The notes beneath the pieces are model-generated. The model was not told the origin of the DNA, ran no database searches, and was given only the letters and a program-made list of their open reading frames with translations. DNA of 64,000 nt, from positions 41,868 through 105,867 of the forward strand of contig NW_027018043.1 in the NCBI RefSeq assembly GCF_032854445.1, written 5' to 3'. Below are positions 1-8,806 of this stretch, one piece after another; position 1 is the stretch's first letter; each line of letters starts with the position of its first letter. The translations under genes and the position numbers were made by a program. Origin of the DNA: Liolophura sinensis (lineage: Eukaryota; Mollusca; Polyplacophora; Chitonida; Chitonidae).

Positions 1-77
1 AATTGGGCCAGGCATCGGCAGCTGTTTAAAAAATTGCAAATTTCCCTGGTTTCCATGGAGTGAGAGCCGTTGTTGGG

Positions 78-83
78 CACGTG
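78..83. promoter_or_regulatory. CACGTG palindrome (E-box), present in nearly every monomer; M1 shown
   Basis: CACGTG lies about 67 bp after the monomer anchor. I found it altered in only five of 117 monomers: M24 (CGCGTG, ~12,721), M33 (CAGGTG, ~17,669), M40 (extra G, ~21,514), M78 (TACGTG, ~42,418) and M116 (extra A, ~63,305). The bases just downstream vary strongly between subfamilies. CACGTG is the canonical binding site of bHLH proteins of the Myc/Max/USF class. That it is bound here is inference only. Confidence 0.4.
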
Positions 84-94
84 ACTATGACATC

Positions 95-104
95 AATGAT
101 CATT
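95..104. other. Perfect 10-bp palindrome AATGATCATT; M1 shown
   Basis: The palindrome is present 11 bp after the E-box in almost all monomers. It is lost in the type e monomers M56 (CACTGGTCATT), M67 (AATGGTCATT) and M81 (AACGGTCATT). In M41 the flanks extend it to CAATGATCATTG. It could be a dimeric protein site or simply part of the inherited consensus. Confidence 0.5.
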
Positions 105-110
105 CAATTG

Positions 111-220
111 TCGCTACAGCCAAAAGTATTGGTCGGAGAGCAACGCGGTTTGCACCATTCGATTTCTCGTCACAAAATACGTCGGATTAGCCTCTTACCA
201 GCAGCACTGGAACAGTTTTT
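111..220 (+). promoter_or_regulatory. Weak RNA polymerase III-like A box / B box / T5 arrangement; M1 shown
   Basis: ATTCGATTTC at 157-166 matches the tRNA B-box consensus GTTCGANTCC at 7 of 9 defined positions. TCGCTACAGCC (TGGCTACAGCC in many other monomers) at 111-121 resembles an A box, 46 bp upstream, close to the tRNA spacing. A T5 run at 216-220 could terminate a transcript of roughly 120 nt. The matches are degenerate and could be chance. No tRNA fold is apparent. If real, the satellite could be Pol III transcribed or descend from a tRNA-derived element. Confidence 0.2.
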
Positions 221-249
221 CCACTTTTGCATTTTTGCCTGGTCTTTTT
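216..249 (+). other. Spaced T-tract cluster (possible curved DNA); M1 shown
   Basis: Four T-tracts of 4-5 bases start at 216, 225, 232 and 245, with centres about 8, 8 and 13 bp apart, averaging near one helical turn. The arrangement GTTTTTCCACTTTTGC followed by ATTTTTGCCTGG and TCTTTTTG is one of the best conserved parts of the monomer. Phased A/T tracts are known to bend DNA and are common in satellites. Curvature is inferred, not measured. Confidence 0.45.
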
Positions 250-349
250 GTTAATTGAAATCGGATACACTGTACTATGCACAATCGCGACTGGTCATTA
301 CTATATTCAACTTTTAAATATACGTTATGTGCCCTTCGGTAGCCCAGAA

Positions 350-375
350 GACGTCAAATCTTTGGGCTAAGCCCA
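350..375. other. GACGTC palindrome followed by TGGGCT-A-AGCCCA inverted repeat; M1 shown
   Basis: GACGTC at 350-355 is followed 7 bp later by perfect 6-bp arms TGGGCT (363-368) and AGCCCA (370-375) around a single A. Subfamilies alter it in two ways: TGGGCTAAACCCA weakens the right arm (frequent in Regions II and III), and TGGGCTCAGCCCA changes only the loop (M51, M92, M103). Either strand could form a very short hairpin. Confidence 0.45.
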
Positions 376-432
376 TTTAACTCACTCAGCAATTGTCTTA
401 CTTCTAAGTCCAAGACAATCTCAATGTCTTTA

Positions 433-444
433 TCTACGTGTAGA
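433..444. other. Near-palindrome TCTAC-GT-GTAGA; M1 shown
   Basis: 5-bp arms around a 2-nt centre, followed by AAAAACCACACC. It is almost invariant. Exceptions are TCATCGTGTAGA in M54 and M79, CTACGTGCATA in M57, M60 and M62, and a deletion near 18,581. Confidence 0.4.
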
Positions 445-460
445 AAAACCACACCATTTG

Positions 461-480
461 TACATAAAAAACACAATGTA
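461..480 (+). other. Hypervariable A-rich segment of the monomer; M1 shown
   Basis: The stretch after CACACCATTTG differs more in length and sequence than any other. Forms seen are TACATAAAAAACACAATG, the same with CACAAAG or CACAAGG, TACTAAAAAAAAACAAAGG (M3, 6, 9, 32, 35, 45), TACATAAAAAAAAGAGG (M12, 41, 47), TACATAAAAATAACAAAGG (M53, 56, 77) and TACATAAAAACTACAAAG (M26, 63, 65, 69, 71, 73). The forms act as lineage markers. The length changes fit replication slippage in an A-run. Confidence 0.8.
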
Positions 481-520
481 CTAGATACAGTCTGCTGTAA
501 AAAGTACAACTGATCACTCA

Positions 521-550
521 CCCACATCAATAAGGTGCCAAAAGATGCGG
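521..550 (+). other. Subtype-diagnostic junction before the monomer core; M1/M2 boundary shown
   Basis: The 30 bp before the core exist in a few discrete forms: CACATCAATAAGGTGCCAAAAG, the same with GGTGCAAAAAG or GGTTCTAAAAG, CATCTATAAGGTTCTAATAG (usually after TGAACCA), and CATAAATAAGGTTCTTAATC. Because the forms are discrete rather than blended, they let individual monomers be typed and matched at a distance. Confidence 0.75.
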
Positions 551-560
551 AATTGGCCCA

Positions 561-3500
561 GGCATCGGCAGCTGTTTAAAAAAGTGGAATTTTCCCTGGT
601 TTCCATAGAGTAAGACTGTTGCTGGGCACGTGACCATGACATCAATGATCATTCAATTGTGGCTACAGCCAAAAGTATTAGTCGGAGAGCAACGCGGTTT
701 GCACCATTCGATTTCCCGTCACAAAATACGTCGGATTAGTCTCCTACCAGCAGCACTGGAACAGTTTTTCCACTTTTGCATTTTTGCGTGGTCTTTTTGT
801 TAATTGAAATCGGCTATACTGTACTATGTACAATCGCGACTGGTCGTTACTATATTCAACTTTTAACTATAAGTTATGTGCCCTTCGGTAGCCCAGAAGA
901 CGTCAAATCTTTGGGCTAAGCCCATTTAACTCACCCAGCAATTGTCTTACTTCTAAGCCCAAGACAATCTCAATGTCTTTATCTACGTGTAGAAAAACCA
1001 CACCATTTGTACATAAAAAACACAAAGTACTAGATACAGTCTGCTGTAAAAAGTACAATTGAACACTGACCCACATCAATAAGGTGCAAAAAGATGCGGA
1101 ATTGGGCCAGGCATCGGCAGCTGTTAAAAAATTGCATATTTCCCTGGTTTCCATGGGGTAAGAGCCGTTGCTGGGCACGTGACTATGATATCAATGATCA
1201 TTCAATTGTGGCTACAGCCAAAAGTAATGGTCGGAGAGCAACGCGGTTTTCACTATTCGATTTCTCGTCACAAAATACGTCGGATTAGCCTCCTACCGGC
1301 AGCACTGGAACAGTTTTTCCACTTTTGCATTTTTGCCTGGTCATTTTGTTAATTTGAAATCGGATACACTGTACTATGTACAATCGCGACTGGTCATTAC
1401 TATATTCAACTTTTGACTATAAGTTATGTGCCCTTCGGTAGCCCAGAAGACGTCAAATCTTTGGGCTAAGCCCATTTAAGTCACTCAGCAATTGTCTTAC
1501 TTCTAAGTCCAAGACAATCTCAATGTCTTTATCTACGTGTAGAAAAACCACACCATTTGTACTAAAAAAAAACAAAGGTACTAGATACAGTCTGCTGTCA
1601 AAAGTACAACTGATCACTGACCCACATCAATAAGGTTCTAAAAGATGCGGAATTGGCCCAGGCATCGGCAGCTGTTTAAAAAATTGCAAATTTCCCTGGT
1701 TTCCATGGAGTAAGAGCCGTTGTTGGGCACGTGACTATGACATCAATGATCATTCAATTGTCGCTACAGCCAAAAGTATTAGTCGGAGAGCAACGCGGTT
1801 TGCACCATTCGATTTCTCGTTACAAAATACGTCGGATTAGCCTCTTACCAGCAGCACTGAAACAGTTTTTCCACTTTTGCATTTTTGCCTGGTCTTTTTG
1901 TTAATTGAATTCGGCTACACTGTACTATGTACCATCGCGACTGGTCATTACTATATTCAACTTTTGACTATAAGTTATGTGCCCTTCGGTAGTCCAGAAT
2001 ACGTCAAATATTTGGGGTAAACCCATTTAACTCACTCAGCAATTGTCTTACTTCTAAGTCCAAGACAATCTCAATGTCTTTATCTACGTGTAGAAAAACC
2101 ACACCATTTGTACATAAAAAACACAATGTACTAGATACAGTCTGCTGTAAAAAGTACAACTGATCACTCACCCACATCAATAAGGTGCCAAAAGATGCGG
2201 AATTGGCCCAGGCATCGGCAGCTGTTTAAAAAAGTGGAAATTTCCCTGGTTTCCATAGAGTAAGACTGTTGCTGGGCACGTGACCATGACATCAATGATC
2301 ATTCAATTGTCGCTACAGCCAAAAGTATTGGTCGGAGAGCAACGCGGTTTGCACCATTCGATTTCCCGTCACAAAATACGTCGGATTAGTCTCCTACCAG
2401 CAGCACTGGAACAGTTTTTCCACTTTTGCATTTTTGCGTGGTCTTTTTGTTAATTGAAATCGGCTATACTGTACTATGTACAATCGCGACTGGTCGTTAC
2501 TATATTCAAGTTTTAACTATAAGTTATGTGCCCTTCGGTAGCCCAGAAGACGTCAAATCTTTGGGCTAAGCCCATTTAACTCACCCAGCAATTGTCTTAC
2601 TTCTAAGCCCAAGACAATCTCAATGTCTTTATCTACGTGTAGAAAAACCACACCATTTGTACATAAAAAACACAAAGTACTAGATACAGTCTGCTGTAAA
2701 AAGTACAATTGAACACTGACCCACATCAATAAGGTGCAAAAAGATGCGGAATTGGGCCAGGCATCGGCAGCTGTTAAAAAATTGCATATTTCCCTGGTTT
2801 CCATGGGGTAAGAGCCGTTGCTGGGCACGTGACTATGATATCAATGATCATTCAATTGTGGCTACAGCCAAAAGTAATGGTCGGAGAGCAACGCGGTTTT
2901 CACTATTCGATTTCTCGTCACAAAATACGTCGGATTAGCCTCCTACCGGCAGCACTGGAACAGTTTTTCCACTTTTGCATTTTTGCGTGGTCTTTTTGTT
3001 AATTTGAAATCGGATACACTGTACTATGTACAATCGCGACTGGTCATTACTATATTCAACTTTTGACTATAAGTTATGTGCCCTTCGGTAGCCCAGAAGA
3101 CGTCAAATCTTTGGGCTAAGCCCATTTAAGTCACTCAGCAATTGTCTTACTTCTAAGTCCAAGACAATCTCAATGTCTTTATCTACGTGTAGAAAAACCA
3201 CATCATTTGTACTAAAAAAAAACAAAGGTACTTGATACAGTCTGCTGTCAAAAGTACAACTGATCACTGACCCACATCAATAAGGTTCTAAAAGATGCGG
3301 AATTGGCCCAGGCATCGGCAGCTGTTTAAAAAATTGCAAATTTCCCTGGTTTCCATGGAGTAAGAGCCGTTGTTGGGCACGTGACTATGACATCAATGAT
3401 CATTCAATTGTGGCTACAGCCAAAAGTATTAGTCTAAGAGCAACGCGGTTTGCACCATTCGATTTCTCGTTACAAAATACGTCGGATTAGCCTCTTACCA

Positions 3501-3860
3501 GCAGCACTGAAACAGTTTTTCCACTTTTGCATTTTTGCCTGGTCTTTTTGTTAATTGAATTCGGCTACACTGTACTATGTACCATCGCGACTGGTCATTA
3601 CTATATTCAACTTTTGACTATAAGTTATGTGCCCTTCGGTAGCCCAGAATACGTCAAATATTTGGGGTAAACCCATTTAACTCACTCAGCAATTGTCTTA
3701 CTTCTAAGTCCAAGACAATCTCAATGTCTTTATCTACGTGTAGAAAAACCACACCATTTGTACATAAAAAACACAAGGTACTAGATACAGTCTGCTGTAA
3801 AAAGTACAACTGATCACTGACCCACATCAATAAGGTTCTAAAAGATGCGGAATTGGCCCA
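561..3860 (+). repeat. Tandem trimer duplication (M2-M4 then M5-M7), 1650-bp unit
   Basis: M2, M3 and M4 (561-2210) repeat as M5, M6 and M7 (2211-3860) at exactly 1650 bp offset, with roughly a dozen scattered differences. Diagnostic shared states are the CATAGAGTAAGACTG variant with GTGACCATGACATC (M2, M5), CATGGGGTAAG with CTATGATATC and a GTACTAAAAAAAAACAAAGG tail (M3, M6), and GTTGTTGGGC with CACTGAAACAG and GAATTCGG (M4, M7). The ends of M4 and M7 differ (GGTGCCAAAAG versus GGTTCTAAAAG), which fixes the right boundary. Confidence 0.9.
820..832. other. Inverted repeat TGTAC-TAT-GTACA; M2 shown
   Basis: Perfect 5-bp arms with a 3-nt loop, directly before the palindromic TCGCGA. It is intact only in monomers reading CTGTACTATGTACA. 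Other subfamilies read CTGTACTATGCACA, CTCTACTATGTACC or ATTCTACTATGTACA, which break the symmetry. That argues against a conserved structural role. Confidence 0.4.
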
Positions 3861-5190
3861 GGCATCGGCAGCTGTTTAAAAAATTGCAAATTTCCCTGGT
3901 TTCCATGGAGTAAGAGCCGTTGCTGGGCACGTGACTATGACATCAATGATCATTCAATTGTCGCTACAGCCAAAAGTATTGGACGGAGAGCAACGCGGTT
4001 TGCTCCTTTCGATTTCTCGTCGCAAAATACGTCGGATTAGCCTCTTACCAGCAGCACTGGAACAGTTTTTCCACTTTTGCATTTTTGCCTGGTTTTTTTG
4101 TTAATTGAAATCGGATACACTGTACTATGTACCATCGCGACTGGTCATTACTATATTCAACTTTTAACTATACGTTATGTGCCCTTCGGTAGCCCAGAAG
4201 ACGTCAAATCTTTGGGCTAAGCCCATTTAAGTCACCCAGCACTTGTCTTACTTCTAAGTCCAAGACAATCTCAATGTCTTTATCTACGTGTAGAAAAAGC
4301 ACACCATTTGTACATAAAAAACACAAGGTACTAGATACAGTCGGCTGTAAAAAGTACACTTAAACACTGACCCACATAAATAAGGTTCTTAATCATGCGG
4401 ATATGGCCCAGGCATCGGCAGCTGTTGAAAAAATTGCAAATTTCCTTGGTTTCCATGGAGTAAAAGCCGTTGCTTTGCACGTGATGTTGTCATCAATGAT
4501 CATTCAATTGTGGCTACAGCCAAAAGTATTGGTCGGAGAGCAATGCGGTTTGCACCATTCGATTTTTCGTCACAAAATACGTCAGATTAGCCTCTTACCA
4601 GCAGCACTGGAACAGTTTTTCCACTTTTGCATTTTTGCGTGGTTTTTTTGTTAATTTGAAATCGGATACACTGTACTATGTACAATCGCGACTGGTCATT
4701 ACTATATTCAACTTTTGACTATAAGTTATGTGCCCTTCGGTAGCCCAGAAGACGTCAAATCTTTGGGCTAAGCCCATTTAGGTCACTCAGCAATTGTCTT
4801 ACTTCTAAGTCCAAGACAATCTCAATGTCTTTATCTACGTGTAGAAAAACCACACCATTTGTACTAAAAAAAAAACAAAGGTACTTGATACAGTCTGCTG
4901 TCAAAAGTACAACTGATCACTGACCCACATCAATAAGGTGCAAAAAGATGCGGAATTGGCCCAGGCATCGGCAGCTGTTTAAAAAATTGCAAATTTCCCT
5001 GGTTTCCATGGAGTAAGAGCCGTTGCTGGGCACGTGACTATGACATCAATGATCATTCAATTGTCGCTATAGCCAAAAGTATTGGTCGGAGAGCAACGCG
5101 GTTTTCCCCATTCGATTTCTCGTCACAAAATACGTCGGATTAGCCTCTTACCAGCAGCACTGGAACAGTTTTTCCACTTTTGCATTTTTG

Positions 5191-5210
5191 CCTGGTCTTT
5201 TGTTGAAATC
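5191..5210 (+). other. Shared 5-nt deletion marking M10 and its copy M39
   Basis: Where other monomers read GGTCTTTTTGTTAATTGAAATC, M10 reads GGTCTTTTGTTGAAATC, followed by GACTACAATG and a CATCGCCACTGG variant of the usual TCGCGA site. The same compound change is at 21,131-21,147 in M39 and in no other monomer I read. It is a private marker that ties the two 8.4-kb blocks together even though the sequence just before it differs between the copies. Confidence 0.85.
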
Positions 5211-8200
5211 GACTACAATGTACTATGTACCATCGCCACTGGTCATTACTATATTCAAGTTTTGACTATAAGTTATGTGCCCTTCGGTAGCCCAGAAGAC
5301 GTCAAATCTTTGGGCTAAGCCCATTTAACTCACTCAGCAATTGTCTTACTTCTAAGTCCAAGACAATCTCAATGTCTTTATCTACGTGTAGAAAAACCAC
5401 ACCATTCGTACATAAAAAACACAATGTACTAGATACAGTCTGCTGTAAAAAGTACAACTGATCACTGAACCACATCTATAAGGTTCTAATAGATGCGGAA
5501 TTGGGCCAGGCATCGGCAGCTGTCAAAAAATTGCATATTTCCCTGGTTTCCATGGAGTAAGAGCCGTTGCTGGGCACGTGACTACGACATCAATGATCAT
5601 TCAATTGTCGCTACAGCCAAAAGTATCGGTCGGAGAGCAACGCGGTTTGCACCATTCGATTTCTCGTCACAAAATACGTCGGATTAGTCTCCTACCAGCA
5701 GCACTGGAACAGTTTTTCCACTTTTGCATTTTTGCCTGGTCTTTTTGTTAATTGAAATCGGCTACACTGTACTATGTACCATCTCGACTGGTCATTACTA
5801 TATTCAAGTTTTGACTATAAGTTATGTGCCCTTCTGTAGCTCAAAAGACGTCAAATCTTTGGGCTAAGCCCATTTAACTCACTCAGCATTTGTCTTACTT
5901 CTAAGTCCAAGACAATCTCAATGTCTTTATCTACGTGTAGAAAAACCACACCATTTGTACATAAAAAACACAAAGAACTAGATACAGTCTGCTGTAAAAA
6001 GTACAATTGAACACTGACCCACATCAATAAGGTGCAAAAAGATGCGGATTTGGGCCAGGCATCGGCAGCTGTTAGAAAATTGCAAATTTCCCTGGTTTCC
6101 ATGGAGTAAAAGCCGTTGCTGGGCACGTGACTATGACATCAATGATCATTCAATTGTCGCTACAGCCAAAAGTATTGGTCGGAGAGCAACGCGGTTTGCA
6201 CCATTCGATTTCTCGTTACAAAATACGTCGGATTAGCCTCTTACCAGCAGCACTGGAACAGTTTTTCCACTTTTGCATTTTTGCCTGGTCTTTTTGTTAA
6301 TTGAAATCGGCTACACTGTACTATGTACCATCTCAACTGGTCATTACTATATTCAAGTTTTGACTATAAGTTATGTGCCCTTCTGTAGCTCAGAAGACGT
6401 CAAATCTTTGAGCTAAGCCCATTTAACTCATCCAGCATTTGTCTTACTTCTAAGTCCAAGACAATCTCAATGTCTTTATCTACGTGTAGAAAAACCACAC
6501 CATTTGTACATAAAAAAAAGAGGTACTAGATACAGTCTGCTGTAAAAAGTACAACTGATCACTGACCCACACCAATAAGGTTCTAAAAGATGCGGAATTG
6601 GCCCAGGCATCGGCAGCTGTTTAAAAAATTGCAAATTTCCCTGGTTTCCATGGAGTAAGAGCTGTTGCTGGGCACGTGACTATAATATCAATGATCATTC
6701 AATTGTCGCTACAGCCAAAAGTATTGGTCGGAGAGCAACGCGGTTTGCACCATTCGATTTCTCGTCAAAAAATACGTCGGATTAGCCTCTTACCAGCAGC
6801 ACTGGAACAGTTTTTCCACTTTTGCATTTTTGCCTGGTCTTTTTGTTAATTGAAATCGGCTAAAGTGTACTATGTACCATCGCGACTGGTCATTACTATA
6901 TTCAAGTTTTGACTATAAGTTATATGCCCTTCGGTAGCCCAGAAGACGTCAAATCTTTGGGCTAATCCCATTTAACTCACTCAGCAATTGTCTTACTTCT
7001 AAGTCCAAGACAATCTCAATGTCTTTATCTACGTGTAGAAAAACCACACCATTTGTACATAAAAAACACAATGTACTAGATACAGTCTGCTGTAAAAAGT
7101 ACACTTCAACACTGACCCACATCTATAAGGTTCTAATAGATGCGGAATTGGCCAAGGCATCGGCAGCTGTTTAAAAAATTGCATTTTTCCCTGGTTTCCA
7201 TGGAGTAAGAGCCGTTGCTGGGCACGTGACTATGACATCAATGATCATTCAATTGTCGATACAGCCAAAACTAAGGGTCGGAGAGCAACGCGGTTTGCAC
7301 CATTCGATTTCTCGTCACAAAATACGTCGGATTAGTCTCCTACCAGCAGCACTGGAACAGTTTTTCCACTTTTTCATTTTTGCCTGGTCTTTTTGTTAAT
7401 TGAAATCGGCTACAATGTACTATGTACAATCGCGACTGGTCATTACTATCTTCAACTTTTGACTATAAGTTATATGCCCTTCGGTAGCCCAGAGGACGTC
7501 AAATCTTTGGCCTAAGCCCATTTAACACACTCAGCAGTTGTCTTACGTCTAAGTCCAAGACAATCTCAATGTCTTTATCTACGTGTAGAAAAACCACACC
7601 ATTTGTACATAAAAAACACAAGGTACTAGATACAGTCTGCTGTAAAAAGTACAACTGATCACTGACCCACATCAATAAGGTTCTAAAAGATGCGGAATTG
7701 GCCCAGGCATCGGCAGCTGTTGAAAAAATTGCAAATTTCCCTGGTTTCCATGGAGTAAAAGCCGTTGCTTTGCACGTGATGTTGTCATCAATGATCATTC
7801 AGTTGTGGCTACAGCCAAAAGTATTGGTCGGAGAGCAATGCGGTTTGCAGCATTCGATTTTTCGTCACAAAATACGTCAGATTAGCCTCTTACCAGCAGC
7901 ACTGGAACAGTTTTTCCACTTTTGCATTTTTGCCTGGTCTTTTTGTTAATTAAAATCGGATACACTGTACTGTGCACAATCGCGACTGGTCATTACTATA
8001 TTCAACTTTTAAATATACGTTATGTGCCCTTCGGTAGCCCAGAAGACGTCAAATCTTTGGGCTAAGCCCATTTAACTCACTCAGCAATTGTCTTACTTCT
8101 AAGTCCAAGACAATCTCAATGTCTTTATCTACGTGTAGAAAAACCACACCATTTGTACATAAAAAACACAATGTACTAGATACAGTCTGCTGTAAAAAGT

Positions 8201-8806
8201 ACAACTGATCACTCACCCACATCAGTAAGGTGCAAAAAGATGCGGAATTGGCCCAGGCATCGGCAGCTGTTTAAAAAATTGCAAATTTCCCTGGTTTCCA
8301 TGGAGTAAGAGCTGTTGCTGGGCACGTGACCATGACATCAATGATCATTCAATTGTCGCTACAGCCAAAAGTATTGGTCGGAGAGCAACGCGGTTTGCAC
8401 TATTCGATTTCTGGTCACAAAATACGTCGGATTAGTCTCCTACCAGCAGCACTGGAACAGTTTTTCCACTTTTGCATTTTTGCCTGGTCTCTTTGTTAAT
8501 TGAAATAGCCTACACTCTACTATGTACCATCGCGACTGGTCATTACTATATTCAACTTTTAACTATAAGTTATGTGCCCTTCGGTAGCCCAGAAGACGTC
8601 AAATCTTTGGGCTAAGCCCATTTAACTCACCCAGCAATTGTCTTACTTCTACGTCCAAGACAATCTCAATGTCTTTATCTACGTGTAGAAAAACCACACC
8701 ATTTGTACATAAAAAACACAAAGTACTAGATACAGTCTGCTGTAAAAAGTACAATTGAACACTGACCCACATCAATAAGGTGCAAAAAAGATGCGGAATT
8801 GGGCCA

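Larger units (their letters stand above)
1..8360 (+). repeat. Block A (M1-M16), first copy of a duplicated 8.4-kb segment
   Basis: Anchors are at 11, 561, 1110, 1661, 2211, 2760, 3311, 3861, 4411, 4963, 5509, 6058, 6606, 7156, 7706 and 8256. The whole block reappears at 15,943-24,352 with the same order of subtypes, including rare variants. Examples are TTCTTAATCATGCGG with CGTGATGTTGTCATC in M9, GCTCCTTTCG in M8, a 5-nt deletion in M10 and ATAAAAAAAAGAGG at the end of M12. The offset drifts only between 15,936 and 15,943 bp. Because homology is already present at position 1, the left border of the duplication lies at or beyond the window edge. Confidence 0.93.

Noticed and set aside
176-195. 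Telomere-like TTAG motif in GTCGGATTAGCC
   Set aside because: It occurs once per monomer and is never tandem, so there is no telomeric repeat.
18-250. Internal duplication of the monomer (GCAGC...TTGCAAATTTCCCTGGT versus GCAGC...TTGCATTTTTGCCTGGT, 183-193 bp apart)
   Set aside because: The best word matches 14 of 17 bases, which is not significant for T-rich sequence compared over a 550-bp unit. A gap of about 10 bp is needed to align both parts, and no third copy is convincing.
267-330. TATA-like ACTATATTC and CTATAAGTT as a Pol II promoter
   Set aside because: The motifs are AT-rich consensus segments, changed to CTATACGTT in many monomers, with no consistent initiator or coding region downstream.
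903-1178. Recurrent 91-codon minus-strand open frame (ending ...LNGLSPKI) found in many monomers
   Set aside because: It begins at GTG (complement of the CACGTG box), not ATG. It is broken in most monomers by ordinary substitutions or indels, overlaps equally long plus-strand frames, has no recognisable domain, and lies wholly inside the satellite unit. A period-550 sequence reproduces any chance open frame many times.
1094-1288. Recurrent 64-codon plus-strand frame starting MRNWARHRQL
   Set aside because: It spans the monomer core to the GTCGGATTAG stop and is preserved only because the DNA is repeated. Sister monomers have a different frame open over the same bases, and no ribosome-binding or splice context supports it.
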